Of a DNA stretch of 64,000 nucleotides, positions 53,576 through 62,752 are shown in pieces. Origin of the DNA: a bacterium D16-50 (GTDB taxonomy: Bacteria > Bacillota > Clostridia > Lachnospirales > Lachnospiraceae); contig RAZA01000023.1 in NCBI GenBank assembly GCA_003612485.1, positions 1-64,000 on the forward strand, written 5' to 3'. A program made the position numbers and the translations under genes. Each line of letters begins with the position of its first letter. Within the stretch, counting starts at the first letter, position 1. The notes beneath the pieces are model-generated. The model was not told the origin of the DNA and made no database searches. It worked only from the letters and a program-made list of their open reading frames with translations.

Positions 53576-54514
53576 ATGAAAATCGTATTTATGGGAACGC
53601 CGGATTATGCGGCGACGGCGCTGGAGGCTCTGATTCGGTCAGGGCATGAGGTGACGGCGGCAGTGACGCAGCCCGACAAGCCCAAGGGCAGAAGCGGGGA
53701 GCTTGTGCCTTCGCCGGTGAAGCTGTGCGCTGCAGGGCATGGGATTCCTGTGCTGCAGCCTGGCCGAATCAAGTCGCCTGAGGCTATAGAGGAGCTTCGC
53801 GGATATGAGGCAGAGGTCTATGTGGTGGCGGCCTTCGGGCAGATTCTGTCTCAGGAGATATTGGATATGCCTCCTTTGGGCTGCCTTAACATTCATGCGT
53901 CTCTGCTGCCCGGGTACAGAGGGGCGTCTCCCATCCAGCACGCCATATTAAACGGTGAACCCGAGACGGGAATCACCATCATGCAAATGGACGCCGGCAT
54001 AGATACGGGGGACATTTTGTATCAGAAAACCCTTGCCATAGGAGCAGAGGACACTAGTGAGACCCTTACCCGCAGATTAGCCGTGCTGGGAGGGGAGGCA
54101 GTAACGGAGGCGCTGGCGCTTTTGGAACAGGGCAAGCTGACTCCAAAGAGGCAGAGGGAGGAGATGAGCAGCTATGCGCCCCTGATCCGGAAGGAAATGG
54201 GACGGATAGATTTTGGAGACAGCGCGGAGTCCATCCATAGGAAGATCAGGGCCATGACGCCGTGGCCCAGCGCATATACAAGCTATGGCGGCAGACAGCT
54301 GAAAATCTGGAATGCAGCGCCTGTTTCTTTGGAGAATGCTTCCGAAGGTGTTCCGGGAGAGATTTTGGAGACGGACAAGGATTCGGTGACGGTGGCTGCG
54401 GGAGAGGGAGCCCTGCGCATTTATGAGCTTCAGCTGGAGGGAAAGAAAAGGATGACGGTTCACGATTTCCTGCTTGGCGTAAAGCTGCGGCGGGGAGATG
54501 TTCTCGGCAAATGA
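53576..54514 (+). CDS. fmt: methionyl-tRNA formyltransferase
   Basis: Formylates initiator Met-tRNA using 10-formyl-tetrahydrofolate. It has 312 residues. Motifs: FMGTPDYAATALEAL at the N-terminus, NIHASLLPGYRGASPIQ (near 103-119) with the catalytic Asn and His, and MQMDAGIDTGDIL. The C-terminal OB-like tRNA-binding domain contains RAMTPWPSAYT. RBS GGACGG lies upstream. Spacing of 39 bases from def supports one operon. Confidence 0.96.
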   Translation: MKIVFMGTPDYAATALEALIRSGHEVTAAVTQPDKPKGRSGELVPSPVKLCAAGHGIPVLQPGRIKSPEAIEELRGYEAEVYVVAAFGQILSQEILDMPPLGCLNIHASLLPGYRGASPIQHAILNGEPETGITIMQMDAGIDTGDILYQKTLAIGAEDTSETLTRRLAVLGGEAVTEALALLEQGKLTPKRQREEMSSYAPLIRKEMGRIDFGDSAESIHRKIRAMTPWPSAYTSYGGRQLKIWNAAPVSLENASEGVPGEILETDKDSVTVAAGEGALRIYELQLEGKKRMTVHDFLLGVKLRRGDVLGK

Positions 54515-54587
54515 CCGAAGGCGGTGGAAGGCGTTCTCAGGCAGCGTGCCGAGAAGCTGCTGACACGGGCCGGAAAGGAGCGAATTT

Positions 54588-55283
54588 ATGTTTTACTGGG
54601 ATTCGACTTATATTTTAGTGATTATCGGTATGCTGCTGTGTCTGGGGGCAAGCGCCATGGTGAACTCTACGATGGCGAAATACAGCAGGGTGCGCAATGC
54701 AGGCGGAATCACCGGTGCGGAGGCCGCAAGGCGTATTCTGAACAACGAAGGCCTGTACAACGTGCAGATCGAATGTCTGGAATCAGGCGGGGGGGATCAT
54801 TATGACCCGCGGACGAACACGGTGCGGCTGTCCAGAGAGAATTACAATCAGCCTTCCGTGACCGCTGTGGGGGTGGCTGCCCATGAGTGCGGCCATGCCA
54901 TCCAGCATGCCAAGGGCTATGCTGCCCTGAATTTCCGGTCGGCGCTGGTGCCGGTGGCTAATATCGGCAGCAGGCTGGGACTGCCCATCATTTTGGTAGG
55001 GGTTCTGCTGAGCTGGAACCAGATCCTGATTCAGATCGGAATATGGGTATTTGCGCTGGCGGTGCTCTTTCAGCTGGTGACTCTGCCGGTGGAGTTCAAC
55101 GCATCCTCCAGAGCAGTGGCGAAGATCGAGCAGTATGGGCTCCTTGGCGCGGAGGAGAATAGGGGAGTGAAAAAGGTGCTGACTGCGGCGGCTATGACCT
55201 ATGTGGCGGCGGCAGCTTCCGCTATTTTGCAGCTGCTGCGTCTGGTGCTGCTGTTCGGCGGGAACCGGAGAAGGGATGATTAA
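54588..55283 (+). CDS. YugP-type zinc-dependent membrane protease
   Basis: A 231-residue neutral zinc metallopeptidase-like membrane protein of the YugP family. One N-terminal segment (YILVIIGMLLCLGASAMV), zinc motif AAHECGHAIQHAKGY near 97-111, then two central segments (LGLPIILVGVLLSW, IGIWVFALAVLFQLVTLPVE) and a last hydrophobic helix (YVAAAASAILQLLRLVLLF). The FNASSRAVAKIEQYGLL block with acidic followers is family-typical. Substrate unknown. It sits in the usual clostridial fmt-rsmB interval. Confidence 0.9.
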   Translation: MFYWDSTYILVIIGMLLCLGASAMVNSTMAKYSRVRNAGGITGAEAARRILNNEGLYNVQIECLESGGGDHYDPRTNTVRLSRENYNQPSVTAVGVAAHECGHAIQHAKGYAALNFRSALVPVANIGSRLGLPIILVGVLLSWNQILIQIGIWVFALAVLFQLVTLPVEFNASSRAVAKIEQYGLLGAEENRGVKKVLTAAAMTYVAAAASAILQLLRLVLLFGGNRRRDD

Positions 55284-55370
55284 TGACTTATGTGAGGGCT
55301 GTCCGCCTTGGGGGTCGGGCTGCTTTTACGAAGATTGCTCCGATTTTGGCGGCAGGGGAGGAATTTAAGG

Positions 55371-56804
55371 ATGGGGGAGAACGGAAGAGAGCTTGTGCTG
55401 GACATGCTGCTGGAAATGGAGCGGCAGAAGGAGTATTCCCATAGGCTTGTTCGGGCGGTGCTGGACAAATACGACTATCTGGATCCCAAGGAGAAGGCCT
55501 TCATCAAGCGCCTTTCCGAGGGAACTGTGGAAAGGAAGCTGGAGATGGATTATTATCTGAACCATTTTTCAAAGCTTCCCGTGAACAAGATGCGCCCTTT
55601 GATTAGATGCTTGCTGCGGGTGAGCGTCTACCAACTGCTGTATATGGACATGGTGCCGGACAATGCCGTCTGCGACGAAGCCTGCAAGCTTGCGGCCAAG
55701 AGGGGCTTTCGCAGCCTCAAGGGCTTTGTGAACGGTATTCTCAGAACAATCGCCAGAAACAGAGACAAGCTTCCTATGCCGGATCGTGAGAAGGATCCGG
55801 TGGGATTTTTTTCCGTGAAATATTCCGTGCCGGAATGGCTGGTGAGGCTTTGGATGGAGGAGTATGGCAAAGAGGCTGCTGCGGTGCTTTTGGACGGCCT
55901 TTTGGCAGTGCATCCGGTGTCTCTTAGATTTTCCTCCTCCGTTTCTTGTCAGGAACAGGAGACCCTGCAAAACCGTATGGAAGAGCAGGGGGCGAGGGTT
56001 GCGGCGGGGCCTTATCTGCCGAATATCTGCCTTTTGGAGCATGCGGGGGGCGGCCTCCATGTATTGCCCGGCTTTCAGGAGGGAAGACTCATGGTGCAGG
56101 ATGTAAGCTCTGCTCTGGCAGTGGAGGCGGCCGGGATCCGTCAGGGAGATTTTGTGGTTGACGTCTGCGGGGCGCCGGGGGGGAAAAGTATCTGCGCCGC
56201 GGAGAAGGCCGTAAGCGGTCGGGTGCTGTCCCGTGACGTGTCGGAAGAAAAGGTGGCTCTGATCGGGGAGAATGTGCGCCGTATGGGAATTGGCAACGTG
56301 GACTGTCAGGTCTACGATGCCGTCTGTCAGGATGACAGCCTTGGGGGCAGGGCGGACGTGGTGCTTTTGGATGTGCCTTGTTCGGGGCTGGGAGTCATGG
56401 GAAAAAAGAGAGACATTAAATACAATGTGACCCCAAGTGACCTGAGTGAGCTTGCAGAACTGCAGAGGAGGATTGTGGACGCATCCGCAGGGTATGTGAA
56501 GCCCGGGGGAACGCTGATCTACAGCACCTGCACCATCCACTCCAAAGAGAACGAGAATATGGTCCGGCATATTGCGGAGGAGCTGGGGTTCGAGCCGGTT
56601 TCTCTGGAAGGACTGCTTCCGGAGAGGCTGTTTTCGGAAAGGCGGCGTCTGGAGGAGGATATGCAAAAGGCGGGGAAGGATCCTGCCAGAGGACTGTCGG
56701 AGAGGGAGTATGGGGCCTGCATACAGCTTCTGCCGGGCTACATGGAGTCGGACGGCTTCTTTCTGGCCAAATTCCGGCGCAAAGACATTGAGGAACCGAT
56801 GTAA
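55371..56804 (+). CDS. rsmB: 16S rRNA (cytosine-967-C5)-methyltransferase
   Basis: Methylates C967 of 16S rRNA. It has 477 residues. An NusB-like RNA-binding N-terminal domain (about 1-140) precedes the SAM-binding core DVCGAPGGKS near 263. The catalytic cysteines lie in LLDVPCSGLGVMGKKRDIKY near 333 and YSTCTIHSKENENMV near 384. The ATG at 55371 follows GGGGAGGAATTTAAGG. The stop codon TAA falls inside the first unit of the A-rich tandem repeat that fills the gap to rlmN. Confidence 0.95.
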   Translation: MGENGRELVLDMLLEMERQKEYSHRLVRAVLDKYDYLDPKEKAFIKRLSEGTVERKLEMDYYLNHFSKLPVNKMRPLIRCLLRVSVYQLLYMDMVPDNAVCDEACKLAAKRGFRSLKGFVNGILRTIARNRDKLPMPDREKDPVGFFSVKYSVPEWLVRLWMEEYGKEAAAVLLDGLLAVHPVSLRFSSSVSCQEQETLQNRMEEQGARVAAGPYLPNICLLEHAGGGLHVLPGFQEGRLMVQDVSSALAVEAAGIRQGDFVVDVCGAPGGKSICAAEKAVSGRVLSRDVSEEKVALIGENVRRMGIGNVDCQVYDAVCQDDSLGGRADVVLLDVPCSGLGVMGKKRDIKYNVTPSDLSELAELQRRIVDASAGYVKPGGTLIYSTCTIHSKENENMVRHIAEELGFEPVSLEGLLPERLFSERRRLEEDMQKAGKDPARGLSEREYGACIQLLPGYMESDGFFLAKFRRKDIEEPM

Positions 56805-57062
56805 AAAGCAACTGATATAAAAAGCAACCGATGTAAAAAGCAAACGGCAAAAAAACAAATGACATAAAAAGTAACTGACATAAAAAACAACCGGCATAAA
56901 AAGAAACCGATGTTAAAAGAAACCGATATAAAAAGCAAACGGCAAAAAACAATCGGCATAAAAAGCAACAGATATAAAAAGCAACCGGCAAAAAACAAAT
57001 GACATAAAAAGCAACCAACATAAAAAGTAAAAGATAAAAAAGCAAATGAAATAAAAACATAA
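56798..57062 (+). repeat. A-rich 16-bp minisatellite between rsmB and rlmN
   Basis: About 17 degenerate tandem units of the form GAYATAAAAAGCAACC, mostly 16 bp with some of 14-15, run from the rsmB stop to just before rlmN. Some units read GGCATAAAAAGMAACC or a shortened GGCAAAAAACAAAT. One strand is more than half A. Because 16 is not a multiple of three, the units shift frame and leave three open minus-strand frames, which are not genes. Confidence 0.9.
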
Positions 57063-57068
57063 GATCAA

Positions 57069-57084
57069 ATGGGCATAAGCCCAT
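57069..57084 (+). promoter_or_regulatory. small palindrome before rlmN
   Basis: ATGGGC-ATAA-GCCCAT, a 6-bp hairpin directly upstream of the ribosome site, at the junction with the tandem repeat. Confidence 0.45.
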
Positions 57085-57103
57085 GAGGGAGATAGGAGTT
57101 AAT

Positions 57104-58144
57104 ATGGCGAAGAGAATCGATATCAAGTCCTTGTCGCTGCAGGAACTATATGGGGAAATGGAAGAAAGAGGAGAAAAGAGCTTTCGTGCGAAGCAGATGT
57201 ACGAGTGGATGCATGTGAAGCTGGCAAGAAGCTTCGATGAGATGACCAATCTGTCCAAGGCGCTGCGGGAATCCTGCAAGGAATGGTATACCTACACCTC
57301 CCTGCGCGCGGTGGAGGTGCTGGAGTCGGAGACAGACGGCACCAAGAAATTTTTGTTCGAGCTTTCAGACGGCAATCTGGTGGAAAGCGTATGGATGAAG
57401 TATAAGCATGGAAACAGTGTATGCATCTCCTCTCAGGTGGGCTGCAAAATGGGCTGCGGTTTCTGCGCTTCTACATTAGGAGGATTTGAACGAAACCTCA
57501 GACCTTCGGAGATGCTGGATCAGGTCTATGCCATCACTCTGCTGACGGGAGAGCGTGTGAGTAATGTGGTAGTCATGGGGATCGGAGAGCCTCTGGACAA
57601 CTATGAGAATCTTCTGACCTTTATCAAACTGCTCACGGATGAAAACGGCCTGAATATCAGCCAGAGGAACGTGACTGTGTCTACCTGCGGCATTGTGCCC
57701 AATATCATTAAGCTTGCGCAGGAGAAGCTCCAGATCACGCTGGCCATTTCTCTGCACGCCACCACGGACACTCTGCGCCAGAGCCTCATGCCTATAGCCA
57801 AGCGGTATTCCATAGAGGAGCTGCTGGAGGCCTGCCAATTTTATTTCGACAAGACGGGCAGGAGGATCACGCTGGAGTATGGCATGATGGACGGAATCAA
57901 TGATTCCGACAGGGATATGGAGCGTCTGGTGCGCATAGGCAGGCAGCTGAACTGCCATGTGAACCTGATTCCCATAAATCCCGTGAAAGAGCGGGAATTC
58001 AGAGGATCCAAGGCGGACAGAGTGAAGGCCTTTAAAAATCTGCTTGAAAAAAACAGAATTAATGTTACTATTAGAAGGGAAATGGGCAGGGACATCAACG
58101 GTGCCTGCGGCCAGCTGCGCAGAGGCGCAGAAGGCCGCAGATAG
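57104..58144 (+). CDS. rlmN: 23S rRNA/tRNA adenine-C2 methyltransferase (radical SAM)
   Basis: Radical SAM enzyme that methylates A2503 of 23S rRNA and A37 of some tRNAs. It has 346 residues. The cluster motif is CKMGCGFCAST with cysteines near 113, 117 and 120; VVMGIGEPLDNYENL, STCGIVPNI and ISLHATTD are family blocks, and the conserved methyl-carrying Cys is in the last segment (NGACGQLR). The ATG at 57104 with GGAG 5 bases upstream is favoured over 57083. The A-rich minisatellite forms its upstream region. Confidence 0.95.
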   Translation: MAKRIDIKSLSLQELYGEMEERGEKSFRAKQMYEWMHVKLARSFDEMTNLSKALRESCKEWYTYTSLRAVEVLESETDGTKKFLFELSDGNLVESVWMKYKHGNSVCISSQVGCKMGCGFCASTLGGFERNLRPSEMLDQVYAITLLTGERVSNVVVMGIGEPLDNYENLLTFIKLLTDENGLNISQRNVTVSTCGIVPNIIKLAQEKLQITLAISLHATTDTLRQSLMPIAKRYSIEELLEACQFYFDKTGRRITLEYGMMDGINDSDRDMERLVRIGRQLNCHVNLIPINPVKEREFRGSKADRVKAFKNLLEKNRINVTIRREMGRDINGACGQLRRGAEGRR

Positions 58145-58205
58145 TAGGATATAGGTACATGCGGCTGACCGGATCCTGCTTCGGGGAGCTGTGGAGGAGA
58201 CAAAT

Positions 58206-58934
58206 TTGCTAAAGACGTTTTCCATAACCGATATAGGCAGAAAGAGAAAAGTGAATCAAGACTTCGTATATTCGTCGGAAAGGTTTGTGGGACCTCTTCC
58301 CAACTTGTTTCTGGTGGCAGACGGCATGGGCGGCCACAATGCGGGGGACTATGCCTCCAGGCTTGCGGTGGAGACCATAGTGGAGCGAAGCAGCGGATCC
58401 TTGGAGACCAATCCTTTGCGTGTTCTGGACGAGGCAGTTCAGTCGGCCAACGGACTGGTGCGCAAAAGGGCGCAGGAGACTCCGGAGCTGCAGGGCATGG
58501 GAACCACGGTGGTTGCGGCGGTCATCGACGGCAGGGAGCTTTATGTAGCCAACGTGGGCGACAGCAGGCTGTATATAGTCAACAGCGGGGAAATCCGCCA
58601 GATCACCAAGGATCATTCCTGGGTGGAGGAGATGGTGCGCAGAGGCGGAATCGGAAAAGCGGAAGCCAGAAATCACCCCGACAAAAATATCATTACCAGA
58701 GCCGTGGGCGCAGAGGAAACGGTGCGAATTGATTTCTTTCAGGTGCTGCTTCAGGAGGGTGATGTCATTCTGATGTGTACGGATGGCCTCACCAATATGC
58801 TGGAAGACGAGGAGATTCGGATGACATTGGATGGGGCCCGTGACATTGTGGAGAAGGCACAGGGGCTTGTGAGGGCTGCCAATGAACGGGGCGGCAGGGA
58901 CAATATCAGTGTTGTTTTGATTGAATTCATCTGA
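58206..58934 (+). CDS. stp: PP2C-type serine/threonine phosphatase
   Basis: Metal-dependent phosphatase that reverses PrkC phosphorylation. About 242 residues. The motifs are DIGRKRKVNQDFVYSSE, LVADGMGGHNAGDYASRLAV, GMGTTVVAAVIDG, VGDSRLYIV and the C-terminal GGRDNISVVLIEF. The start is uncertain: TTG at 58206 has GGAGGAG 8 bases upstream, while GTG at 58191 adds five residues with a poorly spaced site. It precedes prkC by 22 bases, the usual gene pair. Confidence 0.93.
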   Translation: MLKTFSITDIGRKRKVNQDFVYSSERFVGPLPNLFLVADGMGGHNAGDYASRLAVETIVERSSGSLETNPLRVLDEAVQSANGLVRKRAQETPELQGMGTTVVAAVIDGRELYVANVGDSRLYIVNSGEIRQITKDHSWVEEMVRRGGIGKAEARNHPDKNIITRAVGAEETVRIDFFQVLLQEGDVILMCTDGLTNMLEDEEIRMTLDGARDIVEKAQGLVRAANERGGRDNISVVLIEFI

Positions 58935-58956
58935 GTGGTTAGAACGGAGAGCGTAT

Positions 58957-61128
58957 ATGATAAAGATTGGAATGATGATAGGCGACCGGTACGAGATATT
59001 GGAGAAGATCGGCACCGGCGGCATGGCGGATGTGTATAAGGCGAAATGTCACAAGCTGAATCGTTTCGTGGCGATAAAGGTGTTGAAGCAGGAATTCAGC
59101 GAAAACGCCAATTTTGTTTCAAAGTTCCGCACGGAAGCGCAGGCCACGGCGGGGCTCATGCATCCCAATATCGTCAATGTATATGATGTTGGAGAGGAAG
59201 ACGGCATCTACTATATTGTCATGGAGCTCGTCGAGGGAATCACCCTGAAGAAATATATTGAAAAAAAGGCCAGGCTGTCCTTTAAAGAGGCGGTCAGTAT
59301 AGCCATACAGGTGAGCATGGGGATAGAGCTGGCTCACAGCAATCACATCATCCATAGGGATATCAAGCCGCAGAATATCATTATCTCCAAGGACGGGAAG
59401 GTGAAGGTGACGGACTTCGGCATCGCCAAGGCGGCCACCAGCAATACCATCACCTCCAATGTGATGGGTTCCGTTCACTATACCTCTCCCGAGCAGGCCA
59501 GAGGCGGCTACAGCGACGAGAAAAGCGACATCTATTCTCTGGGTATCACCATGTTTGAGATGCTTACGGGCAGGGTTCCCTTCAATGGGGAGACTACGGT
59601 GGCCATTGCCATCAAGCATATTCAGGAGGAGCTGCCCTCCCCCAGAGAGTTCGTTCCGGAGGTGCCGGGGAGCGTGGAGGCCATAGTGCTGAAGTGCTGC
59701 CAGAAGTCTCCCGACCGCAGGTACCAGAATATGCAGGAACTGATTGCGGATCTGAAACAGTCACTGATGAATCCAGACGAAGATTTTGTGGTGAAAAATG
59801 ATCCTGACATGGCAGCGGGGACCCGGGCTATTACGGACAGTGAAAGAGAACAGATCAAACGGAGGACTGCATACCAAGAAGATTACTATGAGTATGAAGG
59901 TCAAGATATGCATCAGGATCCGGCAGAAGAGGTATATGAGGAGTATGAGGCGGAGGAAGAGCCGGAGGATGAAAGTGAGGACGGAGACGACTATGACTAC
60001 AATCCAAAGACGGAGCGCATAACCACATTGCTGACTCTGATTCCGGGAGTGATTATCTGCGTGATTCTCATTGTTCTGGCGGTGAAGATATTTGACGGTC
60101 AGAGCGGGGAGGGCAATACGGAGTCCTCCGGACCGATCATCACGGATCCTTCCGGGGGCGCAGACAGTCTTGAGGAGCCTGTGAAAAAGTATGTGCCGAT
60201 GCCTCAGGTGAAGGGAAAGTCCGTGGAGGAGGCCAGAAACGCATTGCTGGATCTGGGCATTGATTCCGAGGTGAGCTATCAGGAGTCGGATGCGTCCGAG
60301 GCGGGCATAGTTATAGGTTCCAGCATAGAGGAAGGCTCCGATATTGAGGTAGGCAGTAAGGTGACTCTGACTGCAGGTTCGGGACCAGAGGGCATAGAGG
60401 TGCCGAAAGTGGAAGGGGATTCTTATGAGAAGGCTTATGAGAAGCTCACCCAGCTGGGCTTCGCCGTGACCAAGGAAGAGGAAAGCTCGGAGGATGTTGA
60501 AGAAAATACAGTAATTTCTCAGGCTCCTGAGGCCGGCAGCAAGGTTCCCAAGGGCCAGAACATCACTGTCACCGTCAGCACCGGAAAGAACAAGGTGATG
60601 GTTCCTATGCTGCTGGGGCGCACGGAGGACGACGGAACCATCGTTGCCATTGAGTCAGGGCTTCAGATAGGCGACAATATAGGTTATGTGTACGATTCGG
60701 GCTATGAGGCGGGACAGATCTGTTATCAGAGTTATTCCTATGGCGCATATGTGGCGCCCGGCACCACTGTGGAGATCAGGGTCAGCAAGGGGCCGGAGCC
60801 TACGCCGGAGGTGAAGACCTATCGGTGCAATACCAGCATAACGGCGCCTACGCTTGAGGAGGCTCCCGACTATGTGGCCGGCACGGAGGTGGCTGTGAAG
60901 CTGGTGACGGACAGCGGACAGGTGCTCTTGGACGCAACCATCACGGGCTTTCCGCAGGCGGCGAATTATTCCGGACTGACTGCTGCAGGCGGCACCATCA
61001 CCATGACCTACAGTGTGACTAAAGAGGGCACCACCACCACGGATCCCGTCACGGGAGAGACGGTCACGACTCCCGGAACCACGGAGAACAAGACCTTTTC
61101 GAGAAGGATCGAGTTTGTGGAGGAATAG
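58957..61128 (+). CDS. prkC: PASTA-domain serine/threonine kinase
   Basis: Membrane kinase that senses peptidoglycan fragments. It has 723 residues. The kinase domain (about 1-270) shows IGTGGMADVY, the VAIKVL lysine, HRDIKPQN near 132 and DFGIAKA. An acidic linker (EEVYEEYEAEEEPEDESEDG) precedes one membrane segment near 354-376 (LLTLIPGVIICVILIVLAVK). Outside are three PASTA units (from about 410, 475 and 545; each with PKGQ/GSKV-type ends), then a beta-rich Thr-rich tail. The ATG at 58957 has GGAGAG 5 bases upstream; the upstream TTG at 58921 would overlap stp. Confidence 0.96.
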   Translation: MIKIGMMIGDRYEILEKIGTGGMADVYKAKCHKLNRFVAIKVLKQEFSENANFVSKFRTEAQATAGLMHPNIVNVYDVGEEDGIYYIVMELVEGITLKKYIEKKARLSFKEAVSIAIQVSMGIELAHSNHIIHRDIKPQNIIISKDGKVKVTDFGIAKAATSNTITSNVMGSVHYTSPEQARGGYSDEKSDIYSLGITMFEMLTGRVPFNGETTVAIAIKHIQEELPSPREFVPEVPGSVEAIVLKCCQKSPDRRYQNMQELIADLKQSLMNPDEDFVVKNDPDMAAGTRAITDSEREQIKRRTAYQEDYYEYEGQDMHQDPAEEVYEEYEAEEEPEDESEDGDDYDYNPKTERITTLLTLIPGVIICVILIVLAVKIFDGQSGEGNTESSGPIITDPSGGADSLEEPVKKYVPMPQVKGKSVEEARNALLDLGIDSEVSYQESDASEAGIVIGSSIEEGSDIEVGSKVTLTAGSGPEGIEVPKVEGDSYEKAYEKLTQLGFAVTKEEESSEDVEENTVISQAPEAGSKVPKGQNITVTVSTGKNKVMVPMLLGRTEDDGTIVAIESGLQIGDNIGYVYDSGYEAGQICYQSYSYGAYVAPGTTVEIRVSKGPEPTPEVKTYRCNTSITAPTLEEAPDYVAGTEVAVKLVTDSGQVLLDATITGFPQAANYSGLTAAGGTITMTYSVTKEGTTTTDPVTGETVTTPGTTENKTFSRRIEFVEE

Positions 61129-61161
61129 CGCCGGAGGGAAAATCCGGGGCATGGGGGCAGC

Positions 61162-62100
61162 ATGAGGGGAAAAATTGTTAGGGGAATCGCTGGATTCTAT
61201 TATGTCTGTATTCCGGAGGAAGGCTCCTGCATTTATGAATGCAGGGCGAAGGGGGTATTTCGGAAGGACGGCAGGAAGCCTCTGGTGGGGGACGAAGTGG
61301 ATATGGATGTGCTGGACGCAGAAAAGCGTCTGGGAAATATCAGGGAATTGCTTCCCAGACGAAATGAGCTGATACGTCCCGCGGTGGCCAATGTGGATCA
61401 GGCGCTGGTGATATTCTCTGTTCTTTCGCCTGCACCCAACTTCAATCTCTTGGACCGCTTTTTGCTGATGATGGAGCAGCAGAAGGTTGAAGTCATCGTC
61501 TGCTTTAATAAGCGGGATCTGGATCACCAGAGGGAGGGAGAGGCATATGAGCGCATCTATAGGGAATGCGGGTATCGGACACTGAGGGTCAGCGCCCTGC
61601 AGGGGGAAGGCATGGATCGGGTCAAGGCCCTTCTGGCCGGAAAGACTACGGTGGTAGCGGGACCCAGCGGCGTGGGGAAGTCCTCTCTCGTCAATGGCCT
61701 CCAGTCGGAGACCGTCATGGAGACGGGCCAGATCAGTCCCAAGATAGAGCGGGGCAGGCATACCACCAGACATTCCCAGCTGATCGCCGTAGAGGGGGAT
61801 GCCTTTATTCTGGACACGCCGGGATTCAGCTCTCTGGATCTGTTCTGTGAAAAGAAGGAGGAGCTGGCAGACTGCTTTCCGGATTTTGCAAGGCATAAAG
61901 AGCGGTGCAGATTCGCGGGCTGTGCCCATATGGAGGAGCCCGCATGCGGGGTGAAGGCTGCGGTGGAGGAAGGGGCTGTCAGCAGAATACGGTATGACAA
62001 CTATCGGCTTTTCTACGAGGAGCTTAGGCTCAGGGAGAAGAGATTTCCCGGCGCCTCAAGGCAGGAGGCCGGAAAGGGCAGGGGGAGAAGGTACGGATAA
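61162..62100 (+). CDS. rsgA: ribosome small-subunit-dependent GTPase
   Basis: Circularly permuted GTPase that helps mature the 30S subunit. It has 312 residues. N-terminal OB-fold (GIAGFYYVCIPEEGS), then G4 (FNKRDL), G1 (GPSGVGKSSLVNGL near 166) and G3 (DTPGFSSL) in permuted order, then a zinc site with CRFAGCAHMEEPACGVK near 249-265. The ATG is 10 bases after a GGGGC-rich stretch. In many Clostridia rpe and a thiamine kinase follow; here the next gene is a convergent repressor. Confidence 0.95.
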   Translation: MRGKIVRGIAGFYYVCIPEEGSCIYECRAKGVFRKDGRKPLVGDEVDMDVLDAEKRLGNIRELLPRRNELIRPAVANVDQALVIFSVLSPAPNFNLLDRFLLMMEQQKVEVIVCFNKRDLDHQREGEAYERIYRECGYRTLRVSALQGEGMDRVKALLAGKTTVVAGPSGVGKSSLVNGLQSETVMETGQISPKIERGRHTTRHSQLIAVEGDAFILDTPGFSSLDLFCEKKEELADCFPDFARHKERCRFAGCAHMEEPACGVKAAVEEGAVSRIRYDNYRLFYEELRLREKRFPGASRQEAGKGRGRRYG

Positions 62101-62169
62101 TATTGTTTCTCCTCACTGCAAGACCCTCCAAGAGAGGGGATATGCGAATTCAATAAGATCACCAAGGAA

Positions 62170-62206
62170 AAGGGATATTTCAAGGAGCTGCTTTGAAATA
62201 TCCCTT
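62170..62206. terminator. hairpin between rsgA and the convergent repressor
   Basis: AAGGGATATTTCAA (62170-62183) pairs perfectly with TTGAAATATCCCTT (62193-62206) around a 9-base loop. T-runs on either side are modest. Likely shared terminator. Confidence 0.75.
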
Positions 62207-62262
62207 GATTGTTCATGAAAATAGAAGACTTGCGAAGCGTGGCTTCTGTTGTTCGCGTTTCT

Positions 62263-62544
62263 CTATTTTTGAGATTTGAAATATTCGATCAGTTCATATA
62301 ATATCATTGTTTCTTTATCATTAAGCGAAGAAATATCTAAAGTTGCGTTTTCGTTCAGCCCCAGCAAATAATCTGTGGATACATGAAAAAGCTTCGCCAA
62401 ATCCACAATCAGAGCGGTTGACGGAACGGAAATCCCCATTTCCCATGCGTTGACAGAGCTTCTCGTAACATTTAATTTTTTTGCCAATGAAGATTGAGTC
62501 AAATTATTCTTTTCCCGTAAATGTTTTATTCTTTCAGCTATCAT
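62263..62544 (-). CDS. XRE/Cro-type repressor
   Basis: A 93-residue DNA-binding protein. The HTH covers residues 5-60 (IKHLREKNNLTQSSLAKKLN, VTRSSVNAWEMGISVPS, LAKLFHVSTDYLLGL), followed by a short helical tail (NDKETMILYELIEYFKSQK). Its codons are clearly AT-richer than the neighbours, which suggests recent acquisition or relaxed base use. It is divergent from the zinc-ribbon gene, and two identical operator-like repeats lie in between. RBS AGAGGTG precedes the ATG. Confidence 0.88.
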   Translation of the reverse strand: MIAERIKHLREKNNLTQSSLAKKLNVTRSSVNAWEMGISVPSTALIVDLAKLFHVSTDYLLGLNENATLDISSLNDKETMILYELIEYFKSQK

Positions 62545-62572
62545 GTTTACACCTCTTCTTTATAATAGGGTA

Positions 62573-62605
62573 ATCAAAAAGATATTGCATTATCAAAAAG
62601 ATATT
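62573..62605. promoter_or_regulatory. tandem operators of the XRE repressor
   Basis: ATCAAAAAGATATT occurs at 62573-62586 and 62592-62605, 19 bases apart. Each holds a partial palindrome ATC-A5-GAT. They lie over the repressor's own promoter region and just upstream of the -35 box of the divergent gene. Confidence 0.65.
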
Positions 62606-62610
62606 TTAAA

Positions 62611-62639
62611 TTGACAATCTGCCGGATCTATCATATAAT
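62611..62639 (+). promoter_or_regulatory. consensus promoter for the zinc-ribbon and YccF genes
   Basis: TTGACA (62611-62616), 17 bases, TATAAT (62634-62639): perfect sigma-A boxes beside the operators. Confidence 0.85.
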
Positions 62640-62752
62640 ATGACAGTAGTTTGCAGTTTTTGGGCCAAGTCGATCAAGACGGAAGATACTGTTTCTGCAT
62701 TCTCAAAAATCATGCTTTTGGAAAAGATCTTGAAAACGAAGGAGGAGAAGAC

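Noticed and set aside
56798..57062. possible CRISPR-like array
   Set aside because: Units are contiguous and degenerate with no unique spacers between constant repeats, and no cas gene is present; it is a minisatellite.
56416..57279. 287-residue minus-strand frame rich in Phe, Leu, Cys and Tyr
   Set aside because: It is the reverse reading of the A-rich minisatellite. Since 16 bp is not a multiple of three, all three reverse frames stay open there, so length is no evidence for coding.
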